The notes under the pieces are model-generated. The model had not been told where the DNA came from, searched no databases, and saw nothing but the letters and a program-made list of their open reading frames with translations. Both the position numbers and the translations under genes were made by a program. 64,000 nt of DNA from Prevotella sp. UBA2809 (GTDB lineage Bacteria > Bacteroidota > Bacteroidia > Bacteroidales > Bacteroidaceae): NCBI GenBank assembly GCA_002351725.1, contig DEHD01000035.1, positions 1 to 64,000 on the forward strand, in the 5' to 3' direction. Positions 25,304-32,906 of this stretch are shown piece after piece (position 1 is the first letter of the stretch; each line of letters starts with the position of its first letter).

Positions 25304-27844
25304 TCACAGACGAACACGCTCGCTTTGGCCAGCGTGGCTACCTTTATAGCGGCTGCGAGTTGCATTGAACTTCCAAGAGACATTGATGCCGATACGACGA
25401 GAGTCTTTGTATTCGCTATACTGGGTGCGGATGTTGATGCCGCCGTATGCCGTGCGCTCCGTGTACTGCGTATGCAAAATATCGTTGGCGAGGATGGCAA
25501 CGCTAAGACTCTTATTCTTCAAGAACTGTTTACTAAGCTGAAGATTTATGAATCCCGTGGCTTTGGTCTGACTGGGTCCCGACTCATAATAAGGTGCGAA
25601 GCTGCCTGAGGCATTAAAAAACCATGAGTGAGGAAGTGTAAACGTATTGTCGAGCGTGAAGTTGGCAATCAATCCATTCCATTTGTGCGTAATTCCTAAT
25701 GGATATACATCGTCATTACAGAAATAGAAATCTGTCGAATAATTGAGTTGCCAAATACCGAACTTAGGGGTAAAATTCAGCGTCAGGCCATAGTACTCCT
25801 GTTTGGGTGTATTGCGATAGTCCATGATTACTACACCTGGAAGATTCACGTCATCGTAGGCAGTCTGGAAAGAGCGGATGCTGTTCTTATAGTATTGATA
25901 AAAGGCCTCTACATAAAACCACTTCCATGATGAACTCCATGAGATGTTGTGTAACGTCTGCGGTTTTAGGAATGGATTACCCGTGTCGTACTCGTATTTG
26001 CTGCGGTAGTTGACCGATGAGGACAGTAGTCCGTAAGATGGATTGCTGCGCGAACAGTGATAGGACAATTTATGATGCCATTTCTCTGTTCTATAAGATG
26101 CAGAAAAGCGTGGAATTAGCACGGAGTAGTTTGGACTCATCTCGTCATTTCGTTGTCCGTCAACATCGTAACAATTGTACTCATTCTGCCAGCGAAGACC
26201 TGCGTTGAACGACAGTTTGCCCAGCTGTAGGGAATAATTAGCAAAGAGCGACCAGATGGATGTCTGCTGCTGGATGTGACTGTCTGATGAGAATCCACTT
26301 TGTATGAAGTCGTGTGTACGGTCAACTAAAGAGACTTCTTCACCGAAAGTCAGTTCACCATTCGATACAGGGGCTGTGATGACCAGTTTCTCTGCCAACA
26401 ATTGGTTCTTGGTTTTCGTTTGGCTATTAACAGAAGTTGTGTTTTCTGTTCCGCCATCCATATCCTGCACAGACTTCGCATCATAGAAATCGGCACTAAA
26501 ATCAAGGTTCCATTTCCCGATGTTACCAACATAATATGTATTTATAGCATGTGTCATGCGAGGTCGGGTTAACGTGTTGGTGATACTATGACCGCCATCC
26601 ACAAGCATCCCGTCTTGCCACGTCTGCTCATCCATCTCTCTAAGAGTAGTGCTATTGCCTATATAGTTGAAAGCAGTATAGGTCAGACCAATTGAGTGAT
26701 TATCATTAATTTCCCAGTTCCATCCAAGGTCGGCAAAGTAGTATTTCATTTTGAAGAGCCAAGATGCTTCTTTCTGATAATCCCATACAGAAGATGCTTG
26801 TAATTGGTCGTTAGCGGTTGCATCGATTCGCGCATGTTGATCCGTCAGATAGCCACGGGCAAAGAAATCCATACCATTATGCAGACGATAGTTTAATGCT
26901 GCATTTACATTACCATAGTACTCTTTGCCTTGTCTGTAGGATGTAGAGAAGTTGCCGCTCCAGCCTTCACCCGCCTTGCGCACAGTTTTCAGTCGTATAA
27001 CTGAAGTGATGTCTGCACCATATTCTGCGCCAGGATTAGTAATAATCTCTGCCGATAGAATTTCATCGGCACGAAGACGGTCGAGTTCTTGTATATTGCG
27101 CACCTTTTTATTATTGATGTATATTTCGGGTTTTCCATGACCTGCTATCTCACCATTGCTCATCATCAACGGCAAATGAGTGAGCATTTCGTTTACGGAG
27201 CCGAACTGCTCCAGAACCGTACCTTGAACGTTGACCATCAATCCCTTATCTGTGGAACTGACCAGTCTCTTGGAACCTTTAACTGTTACCCCTTTAAGCG
27301 TATAACTATCTGATTTCATCTGGATGCTGCCGATATCGCCCACTTCGCAGGTATGCCAGATAGTCTCGTAGCCTATAAATGAACACTTGACAATCACCCG
27401 ATAGGCATCTGTAGGAATCACAAAATCGCCTGCCTCATTGCTCACACCTCCGCCAATAAGAGAGGAATCGGCAGGGTTGAGCAGTGAAATATTGGCATAG
27501 GCGAGTGGATGTTGGTGCTCATCAATCAGGCGGCCTTTCAAGTGTCGCTCCGTCTTGTGGGTACACTCCACGAAATACTTCTCACCGTCTCTGACGATGC
27601 GGACTGGATAGAAGCCGACAACCTTCATCAGGGCATCGCCAAGGTTGAGGTGCTCTAATTTACAGGTAACGGTGAAGTTCTCCAGGTCGTTATAGACGAA
27701 AGATATCTCGTGGCGATTCGTGGCTGCATTCAGGTCTTCGAGCACACGGCTCAACGACTGATTCTTGTAGTTACGTGTTATTTTCTGCGCTTGGGCCATG
27801 CTTACTACTGCGCACAGCAGTAGTAGGATATATAGTTTTCTCAT
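25304..27844 (-). CDS. TonB-dependent outer-membrane receptor-like protein with STN signalling domain
   Basis: 846 residues: signal peptide (1-19), STN secretin-like domain (about 20-95) used by transducing receptors to contact the anti-sigma factor, a CarboxypepD_reg-like beta-sandwich (about 100-170, KGRLIDEHQHPLAYANISLLN), a plug-like region (about 185-290), then an outer-membrane beta-barrel of the OMP_b-brl_3 sort ending INVSWKF. No SusD-type partner is adjacent. It sits 18 bases downstream of the anti-sigma gene, completing a cell-surface signalling operon. The ligand is unknown. The C-terminus has a basic tail after the last strand, which is unusual for a barrel ending in an aromatic residue. 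Confidence 0.85.
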   Translation of the reverse strand: MRKLYILLLLCAVVSMAQAQKITRNYKNQSLSRVLEDLNAATNRHEISFVYNDLENFTVTCKLEHLNLGDALMKVVGFYPVRIVRDGEKYFVECTHKTERHLKGRLIDEHQHPLAYANISLLNPADSSLIGGGVSNEAGDFVIPTDAYRVIVKCSFIGYETIWHTCEVGDIGSIQMKSDSYTLKGVTVKGSKRLVSSTDKGLMVNVQGTVLEQFGSVNEMLTHLPLMMSNGEIAGHGKPEIYINNKKVRNIQELDRLRADEILSAEIITNPGAEYGADITSVIRLKTVRKAGEGWSGNFSTSYRQGKEYYGNVNAALNYRLHNGMDFFARGYLTDQHARIDATANDQLQASSVWDYQKEASWLFKMKYYFADLGWNWEINDNHSIGLTYTAFNYIGNSTTLREMDEQTWQDGMLVDGGHSITNTLTRPRMTHAINTYYVGNIGKWNLDFSADFYDAKSVQDMDGGTENTTSVNSQTKTKNQLLAEKLVITAPVSNGELTFGEEVSLVDRTHDFIQSGFSSDSHIQQQTSIWSLFANYSLQLGKLSFNAGLRWQNEYNCYDVDGQRNDEMSPNYSVLIPRFSASYRTEKWHHKLSYHCSRSNPSYGLLSSSVNYRSKYEYDTGNPFLKPQTLHNISWSSSWKWFYVEAFYQYYKNSIRSFQTAYDDVNLPGVVIMDYRNTPKQEYYGLTLNFTPKFGIWQLNYSTDFYFCNDDVYPLGITHKWNGLIANFTLDNTFTLPHSWFFNASGSFAPYYESGPSQTKATGFINLQLSKQFLKNKSLSVAILANDILHTQYTERTAYGGINIRTQYSEYKDSRRIGINVSWKFNATRSRYKGSHAGQSERVRL

Positions 27845-27862
27845 AATGGTTTTATGATATCA

Positions 27863-28498
27863 TCAGGGTTTCACAATCAGTTTGTCGTCCTCGAGTACAA
27901 GGTTCACGTGGTCGAAATGGTTCAAGTCGCTGACTATGCTCTCCAGTTCATCTTTCCTCTCCCACTTATAATAGAGTCGCAAATCATGGGCCTGCGCGTT
28001 CTGGATATCAACCACCTTATTATAATATAAGGCCAGTTCACTAGCCACCTCGTCAAGCGGAACATTCTCGAAGATGCGAGTCTGCGGGATGCTATCGGTA
28101 ATTTCCTCTATTGATTGGGTTGGCCTTTGTGGCTGCTGACTTAAAACCTGCGTTTCCTGAGGCTGGGATTTCATATTCACTCCTACATTGCTTATGATAT
28201 GAATGGCAGCATATGCAATGCCAGAAAGCATCAGCACACCAATAATGTTGGCAGCAACGAGGTATTTCTTTCCCCTCCTGAGTAGGAAGGTTGTTCGAAG
28301 GACGGGGTGGTCTGATGAGCCTTTTGTCGCATCTGCAACTTCAGCCTCTGCAAACACAGCATCAGCGCCTCTAACCATCTGCTCGTACAGCTGACGGCAC
28401 TCCTCGTCAGCCATCTGCTGGCGTATCTCTTCTTCGGTGTAGCACTCTGGATGATCCTGCATCTCTAAGAGTCGCTGTAATTTCTCTTCATTTGTCAT
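27863..28498 (-). CDS. Anti-sigma factor, short form with DUF4974 domain
   Basis: 211 residues. The N-terminal 85 residues are acidic and helical and probably bind the sigma factor; one membrane helix lies at about 80-100 (YLVAANIIGVLMLSGIAYAAI); the periplasmic end (about 140-211) is a DUF4974 domain starting FENVPLDEVASELALYY. The FecR beta-domain usually present between helix and DUF4974 is missing, so this is a reduced anti-sigma. It overlaps the sigma gene by 4 bases (ATGA). Confidence 0.82.
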   Translation of the reverse strand: MTNEEKLQRLLEMQDHPECYTEEEIRQQMADEECRQLYEQMVRGADAVFAEAEVADATKGSSDHPVLRTTFLLRRGKKYLVAANIIGVLMLSGIAYAAIHIISNVGVNMKSQPQETQVLSQQPQRPTQSIEEITDSIPQTRIFENVPLDEVASELALYYNKVVDIQNAQAHDLRLYYKWERKDELESIVSDLNHFDHVNLVLEDDKLIVKP

Positions 28499-28980
28499 GG
28501 GTTGAATCTGTTTTTGAGTTTGGTAATAGCCTGCGAGAGATGTTTATAAACGGCGGCCTCGCTGATGCCCACCTGTTCCGCTATCTCACGGTACTTCAGC
28601 CGCTCACCATAGTGCATCCGGAATACACGTTGGGTCTGTGGTGTCAGTTCTGTCTGGATGAATTGCTGGTACTGTTGGAACATGTCTTCTTCGTCACGAT
28701 TATCCTCCTCGCTGTCATCAAGGGGCAGGGCTCGCCTCATGCGTTCCTGCAGTTTCATCCTTTTCAGGCGGTTCAAGCACTCGAAGCGCACGCTGCTTCT
28801 GGCATAGGCAATCAGTTTTTCGCCCTCGGGCAAGATGTCTGTCGCCATCAAGTGTGCCATCGCATCACTGACAGCATCACGGGCATCTTCCTCGTCGTGC
28901 AACAGAATGCAGGCCCTTCGCAACAGTTCCTCGTAGTGCAAGCGGTATAACTCCGCCATCGTTTTATCTCTCTTCAGCAT
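28495..28980 (-). CDS. ECF-type RNA polymerase sigma factor
   Basis: 161 residues with sigma-70 region 2 (about 10-80, LLRRACILLHDEEDARDAVSD) and region 4 (about 105-158, LTPQTQRVFRMHYGERLKYREIAEQVGISEAAVYKHLSQAI). There is no region 3. In Bacteroidetes these factors switch on the operon of their own transducing receptor when it binds its ligand. First gene of the sigma / anti-sigma / receptor operon. No TAnnTTTG box was found in the 100 bases upstream, consistent with self-regulation (inference). Confidence 0.92.
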   Translation of the reverse strand: MLKRDKTMAELYRLHYEELLRRACILLHDEEDARDAVSDAMAHLMATDILPEGEKLIAYARSSVRFECLNRLKRMKLQERMRRALPLDDSEEDNRDEEDMFQQYQQFIQTELTPQTQRVFRMHYGERLKYREIAEQVGISEAAVYKHLSQAITKLKNRFNP

Positions 28981-29091
28981 TTCTTCTTTGTCTTTTTACT
29001 TATAAGACAATCGAATCTAATTTTTCCCAACCCCAACAAGGAAGGAAAATTCAAGAAAAGTACAAATTGCAAAAAGAATAGCCGCCATTTC

Positions 29092-29919
29092 CTACAGATT
29101 TGCTGCCAGGAACTTGCGGACCACTTCTATGGGAAGCCCACGGCGATGGGCGTAATCCTGCAGTTGGTCTTCGCCGATTTTGCCGATTGAGAAATAACGG
29201 GCTTTGGGGTTCGAAATCATAAGACCAGATACACTTGCGTGGGGCTTCATCGCACCACTCTCTGTTAGGCGGATGCCTATCTGCTTCATATCTAATATCT
29301 CATCGATGACAAAGTTCAAACTGGTATCGGGCAACGAGGGATAGCCCACTGCAGGACGAATGCCCTGAAACTTCTCTATCAGCATATCATCGATGCTAAG
29401 ATTCTCATCCTTGACATATCCCCAATATTGCTTACGCACCTGCTCGTGCATCCGCTCGGCAGCAGCCTCAGCCAGTCGGTCGGCCAGCAACTGCATCATC
29501 ATCTTCTGATAAGGATCAGCATCGAAATCAGTCTCGAAACCATGCGAAACAGATGTTGAGAAAAGTCCTATCTTAGATGATACTGGCGAGATAAAGTCAG
29601 ACAGACATAGGTAAGGTGGGCGTCCCTGTTGCTGGCGCAGGCAAGGAATACTAGCCACACGCACAGGATGCGGCACGCCACACTCCTCACAGTATGCGCT
29701 GCGGTATAATACTATATTATCGTCTTCGCTACGAGCATCGAACAGCTCGAAGAGAGCAAACGCCTGATACTTGCCTTCTATCTGCCGCAAAGCTTCCTCA
29801 GCCTCCTGGCGTAGTTTCTCTTTCTCTGCATCAGGTCGGCCACTAATCCCCCAGGCATGATAGAAATACACCCAGTTGATGTAAGGGGCTACTTGGGATA
29901 TCTGATAGGTAAGCGTCAT
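29092..29919 (-). CDS. Stand-alone methionine synthase activation domain (MetH reactivation)
   Basis: 275 residues matching the C-terminal activation domain of cobalamin-dependent methionine synthase, with the SAM-binding signature RPAVGYPSLPD and an end (GLMISNPKARYFSIGKIGEDQLQDYA) typical of the domain. In most bacteria it is fused to MetH; here it is alone, so the rest of MetH should be encoded elsewhere. It reactivates oxidised cob(II)alamin by reductive methylation from S-adenosylmethionine. Its start overlaps the pyrC stop by 4 bases, so it is translated as part of that operon. Confidence 0.85.
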   Translation of the reverse strand: MTLTYQISQVAPYINWVYFYHAWGISGRPDAEKEKLRQEAEEALRQIEGKYQAFALFELFDARSEDDNIVLYRSAYCEECGVPHPVRVASIPCLRQQQGRPPYLCLSDFISPVSSKIGLFSTSVSHGFETDFDADPYQKMMMQLLADRLAEAAAERMHEQVRKQYWGYVKDENLSIDDMLIEKFQGIRPAVGYPSLPDTSLNFVIDEILDMKQIGIRLTESGAMKPHASVSGLMISNPKARYFSIGKIGEDQLQDYAHRRGLPIEVVRKFLAANL

Positions 29920-31247
29920 CTAAACTCTACGGGCTGTCCGATATAGTTTGTATCTACTGTGCCGTTCTGATATACTGTGTGACCATTACAAATGGTACGC
30001 TCCACACGCCACAGATACATGTGGTTCTCCATCGGGCTCCATCCGCATTTGCTCTGAATGATATCCTTGGTAACTGTCCAACCTGTGTTTGGACGAACCA
30101 GAACAATATCTGCCTGATAACCCTCACGCAAATAGCCACGATTGCGAACCTCGAACAAATCGGCTGGGTTATGGCACATCAACTCAACCAGTCGTTCGAG
30201 TGTGAGCACGCCCTGATCTACAAGTTCGAGCATAGTTACCAGCGAGAACTGAATCATCGGCATACCACTGGCGGCCTTAGCGCATCCGCCCTCTTTCTGA
30301 CTAAGAAGATGTGGTGCGTGATCAGTACCAATCACAGCAATACGTCCATCAGCCACAGCTTGGCGCAATGCGTCACGATCTGCCTGCGACTTAATGGCAG
30401 GATTACATTTTATGCGGGTACCCAACGATGCATAGTCGCGATCGCAGAAATAGAGGTGACTAGGCGTCACCTCACAGGTGATGGATAATGGGTGTTGGGT
30501 ACAAGCTACTAGTTCTAACTCCCTAGCAGTGGTTAGGTGAGCAATGTGCAAGCGTGCATGATGCTTAGTAGCCAACTCTACTGCAAGCTTAGTGCTCTGA
30601 TAGCAAGCCTCAGTACTGCGAATCTCAGGATGATGCGTTACCTTGGGGTCATCACCATACTTAAGCTTTGCCTCAGCCATATTGCGATTGATAATCTCAG
30701 TATCCTCACAATGCACCATGATGGGCATAGTGGCTGTAGAGAATATCTTATCCAGAGCCTCACGACGATCAACCAGCATATTACCTGTCGAACTGCCCAT
30801 AAAGAGTTTTATGCCAGGAATACGATGGGAATCCAGTTGAGGAAAAAGGTCTGCATTATTATTTGTGGCACCAAAGAAGAAGCTGTAGTTCACATGACTC
30901 TTCTGCGCAGCCAACTTGAATTTCTCTTCAAGCGCCTCAAGTGTAGTGGTCTGCGGATTGGTGTTTGGCATATCAAAATAGGTGGTTATGCCACCAGCAG
31001 CCGCTGCCCTACTCTCACTGTCGATGTCGGCCTTCTCAGTGAGTCCGGGCTCACGAAAATGCACATGATCATCAATCAAACCTGGAAGCACAAAACATCC
31101 CGAAGCATCGATTACTTCATCGAATGATGCGTTCGGGATGGTGTTTCCTTCTACAATCTTAGTTATCTTAGAATCTTCGACGATAATAGAACCGTCGAAT
31201 ATATTGTTCTCATTAACGATCGTTCCGTGTTGAATCAGGAGTTTCAT
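29916..31247 (-). CDS. pyrC: Dihydroorotase
   Basis: 443 residues; cytoplasmic amidohydrolase closing carbamoyl-aspartate to dihydroorotate in pyrimidine synthesis. Zn ligands H61 and H63 lie in DDHVHFREPG; GIKLFMGSSTGNML lies in the metal-binding region that normally supplies the carbamylated Lys; GTDHAPH supplies the catalytic Asp. This is the longer class I form. A heptad array encodes TQHPLS just before the conserved ITCEVTPSHL. The start overlaps the end of the DUF4369 gene by 35 bases. Confidence 0.92.
   Translation of the reverse strand: MKLLIQHGTIVNENNIFDGSIIVEDSKITKIVEGNTIPNASFDEVIDASGCFVLPGLIDDHVHFREPGLTEKADIDSESRAAAAGGITTYFDMPNTNPQTTTLEALEEKFKLAAQKSHVNYSFFFGATNNNADLFPQLDSHRIPGIKLFMGSSTGNMLVDRREALDKIFSTATMPIMVHCEDTEIINRNMAEAKLKYGDDPKVTHHPEIRSTEACYQSTKLAVELATKHHARLHIAHLTTARELELVACTQHPLSITCEVTPSHLYFCDRDYASLGTRIKCNPAIKSQADRDALRQAVADGRIAVIGTDHAPHLLSQKEGGCAKAASGMPMIQFSLVTMLELVDQGVLTLERLVELMCHNPADLFEVRNRGYLREGYQADIVLVRPNTGWTVTKDIIQSKCGWSPMENHMYLWRVERTICNGHTVYQNGTVDTNYIGQPVEFR
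30476..30503. repeat. Decayed heptad array (GGGTGTT family) inside pyrC
   Basis: AGGTGAT, GGATAAT, GGGTGTT, GGGTACA in 7-base register, the same family and phase as the array at 7136. It encodes TQHPLSIT on the minus strand. Confidence 0.6.
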
Positions 31248-31971
31248 TGGCTGGAGCGGGAGTTACGTCTTCTACAAGTCCATTCTGGCGTGCCTGAATC
31301 TCGTTAGCAATCTGATAGTACTGCTTAACGTATGGATCGGCCTTGAATTTCTTGGTTGCCTTACTCATGATATCCTCAATCTGAGGTGTCAGGATAGGAT
31401 ACTGATAGTTACCAGTAACCATCATGAACACGCCAGGACCCAGCACGTTATCGAAGTTCTCAACGATAAAGTTTGTAACCAGCGAGTCTTCCTGCATAGC
31501 AATACGATTAGCCTCTACAGACAACTTGCGATTGATGACCTCCTCGTCTTCTCCCTCAAGCAGCATCTGGCTCTGCTTGTGCGACAGTTCATTGAGCTCG
31601 TTGCCCAGCTGGTCATGACGCTTCATAAACTCATAGAGTTTCTCGTTGAGTGGTGAGCCAGTAACAGTACGACTGGTATTGTCGATGTGAATCTCAATAT
31701 CACCTGCCTCAATCACCACAGGCATCATCAGAGGTTCATCGTCCATATAAAGATTAGCCAGCTTGATAGTATCAAGCAGACCTGTAAATTTGAATTCTCC
31801 ATGAACTACGTCACAAGAGTCTAGATTCTTAAGTTCATCATTGACCATTGTTTTCAGGTAGAGTTTGCTTCCATCAAGAGCCGACACTGAGGTAGAGCCC
31901 TGGATGGTATACGATTCAGCACACGAAACGAACGTAATGGCTGTTAGTAATGCGTAGAATATCTTCTTCAT
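31213..31971 (-). CDS. DUF4369 lipoprotein
   Basis: 252 residues: lipoprotein signal with lipobox Cys17 (MKKIFYALLTAITFVSC), then a DUF4369 beta-sandwich (YTIQGSTSVSALDGSKLYLK...LANLYMDDEPLMMPVVIEAGDIEIHID) and a helical, Gln/Glu-rich second half. DUF4369 is often the N-terminal part of periplasmic thioredoxin-like proteins in Bacteroidetes, but no CxxC is present here. Function unknown. First gene of the pyrC / MetH-activation operon. Confidence 0.75.
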   Translation of the reverse strand: MKKIFYALLTAITFVSCAESYTIQGSTSVSALDGSKLYLKTMVNDELKNLDSCDVVHGEFKFTGLLDTIKLANLYMDDEPLMMPVVIEAGDIEIHIDNTSRTVTGSPLNEKLYEFMKRHDQLGNELNELSHKQSQMLLEGEDEEVINRKLSVEANRIAMQEDSLVTNFIVENFDNVLGPGVFMMVTGNYQYPILTPQIEDIMSKATKKFKADPYVKQYYQIANEIQARQNGLVEDVTPAPANETPDSTRNDR

Positions 31972-32027
31972 AACATATTGTTTTCGGCCGCGAAATTACA
32001 ACTATATATTGAGGTATGAAAATAATT

Positions 32028-32053
32028 TTGCGCATTTTAAAACAAATGCGCAA
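32028..32053 (-). terminator. Hairpin after the 140-residue membrane protein gene
   Basis: TTGCGCATTT (32028-32037) and AAATGCGCAA (32044-32053) form a perfect 10-bp stem with a TAAAAC loop, followed on the minus strand by ATTATTTTC. Plausible terminator for the FtsB-like operon. Confidence 0.6.
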
Positions 32054-32061
32054 TCTTTTAA

Positions 32062-32460
32062 TTATTTTTTTGCCTCTTTTTCGAGTTCACTGCCAATTCT
32101 GTGTATAGAATAGAGTTGAAGCAAGGCAGCAATCAGCAGCACAACAACCCACTTGTTATACACATATTCTATATAAGTAATGTAACTAAGTCCAAGAATA
32201 TTGTTCATATTAGCAAACATGAGCAGGGCAGCAACCAGAAAAAGCACATCGCTTAGCAGCATCATGCGGCGCAATCGGCGGATAGTGAAATTATTGCCCT
32301 CGTAGCGCTGATACATCTGCATCGATGCAAAACCTATAGCGCCTAAGGCATAGATATATGGGGCACTACCCCATCCCAGCAGTGTGGTTCCAGCACCAAC
32401 TGCCATCAGAATACCACCAAGCAGGAAGATGGCGGTTTGAATTTTATTCAACTTTCTCAT
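32062..32460 (-). CDS. Small integral membrane protein, conserved in Bacteroidetes
   Basis: 132 residues from the ATG at 32460 (MRKLNKIQTAIF); an in-frame ATG at 32484 would add 8 residues. Four predicted membrane helices, with a basic segment RRLRRM in the middle and a charged tail. Function unknown. It overlaps the FtsB-like gene by 17 bases and is co-transcribed with it; I recognise no catalytic motif. Confidence 0.65.
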   Translation of the reverse strand: MRKLNKIQTAIFLLGGILMAVGAGTTLLGWGSAPYIYALGAIGFASMQMYQRYEGNNFTIRRLRRMMLLSDVLFLVAALLMFANMNNILGLSYITYIEYVYNKWVVVLLIAALLQLYSIHRIGSELEKEAKK

Positions 32461-32803
32461 TTGTTTCAAGTGGTTTTGCATCACGTTCGTCGTCGCTTAG
32501 AATAAATATATCCTCATCGTCGGCCTTCATATAATAACGCTCACGGGCAATTTTCTCCATCGCTTTAGGATTCTTGTTCAGTTCCTTTATCTGAGCCTGA
32601 TCGCGCTGGAAATCAGCATTATACTTTTCCTTCTCGCGCGAAAGCTCTTCAATATGCTGGAGATTCTTGAAATGATTCCACAGACTATTGTCGTCCAGAA
32701 ACCCCACCAGCAATATGCCAACGACGCAGACAACGGCATACTTAAAATATACCGAACTCCACATGCGAAGAACGTAAGCCTTTATACTCGTCAAAACTTT
32801 CAT
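32444..32803 (-). CDS. FtsB/DivIC-like septum formation initiator
   Basis: 119 residues from ATG 32803 (the longer frame starts inside the promoter box). One membrane helix (about 20-40), then a coiled coil (HIEELSREKEKYNADFQRDQ) and the family end motif MEKIARERYYMKADDEDIFIL. Such proteins join FtsL and FtsQ in the divisome. Division role is inferred from family and layout. Confidence 0.85.
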   Translation of the reverse strand: MKVLTSIKAYVLRMWSSVYFKYAVVCVVGILLVGFLDDNSLWNHFKNLQHIEELSREKEKYNADFQRDQAQIKELNKNPKAMEKIARERYYMKADDEDIFILSDDERDAKPLETNEKVE

Positions 32804-32822
32804 AAAATAATTAATTTGGCTG

Positions 32823-32830
32823 CAAAGATA
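32823..32830 (-). promoter_or_regulatory. Promoter box TATCTTTG for the FtsB-like operon
   Basis: Minus strand TATCTTTGC ends 19 bases before ATG 32803; divergent from the dnaX promoter 44 bases away. Confidence 0.65.
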
Positions 32831-32843
32831 CAAAAATCTCTTT

Positions 32844-32871
32844 ATTATTCATTCTTAATTCTTAATTATTT
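32844..32871. repeat. Heptad tandem array (ATTCTTA)n between divergent promoters
   Basis: ATTATTC, ATTCTTA, ATTCTTA, ATTATTT in 7-base register. The array fills the space between the FtsB and dnaX promoter boxes and ends 2 bases before the dnaX -7 element. Confidence 0.8.
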
Positions 32872-32873
32872 TG

Positions 32874-32881
32874 TATCTTTG
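32874..32881 (+). promoter_or_regulatory. Promoter box TATCTTTG for dnaX
   Basis: TATCTTTGC ends 25 bases before ATG 32907. Confidence 0.65.
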
Positions 32882-32906
32882 CACCACAAAATCAATTATT
32901 AACAAT

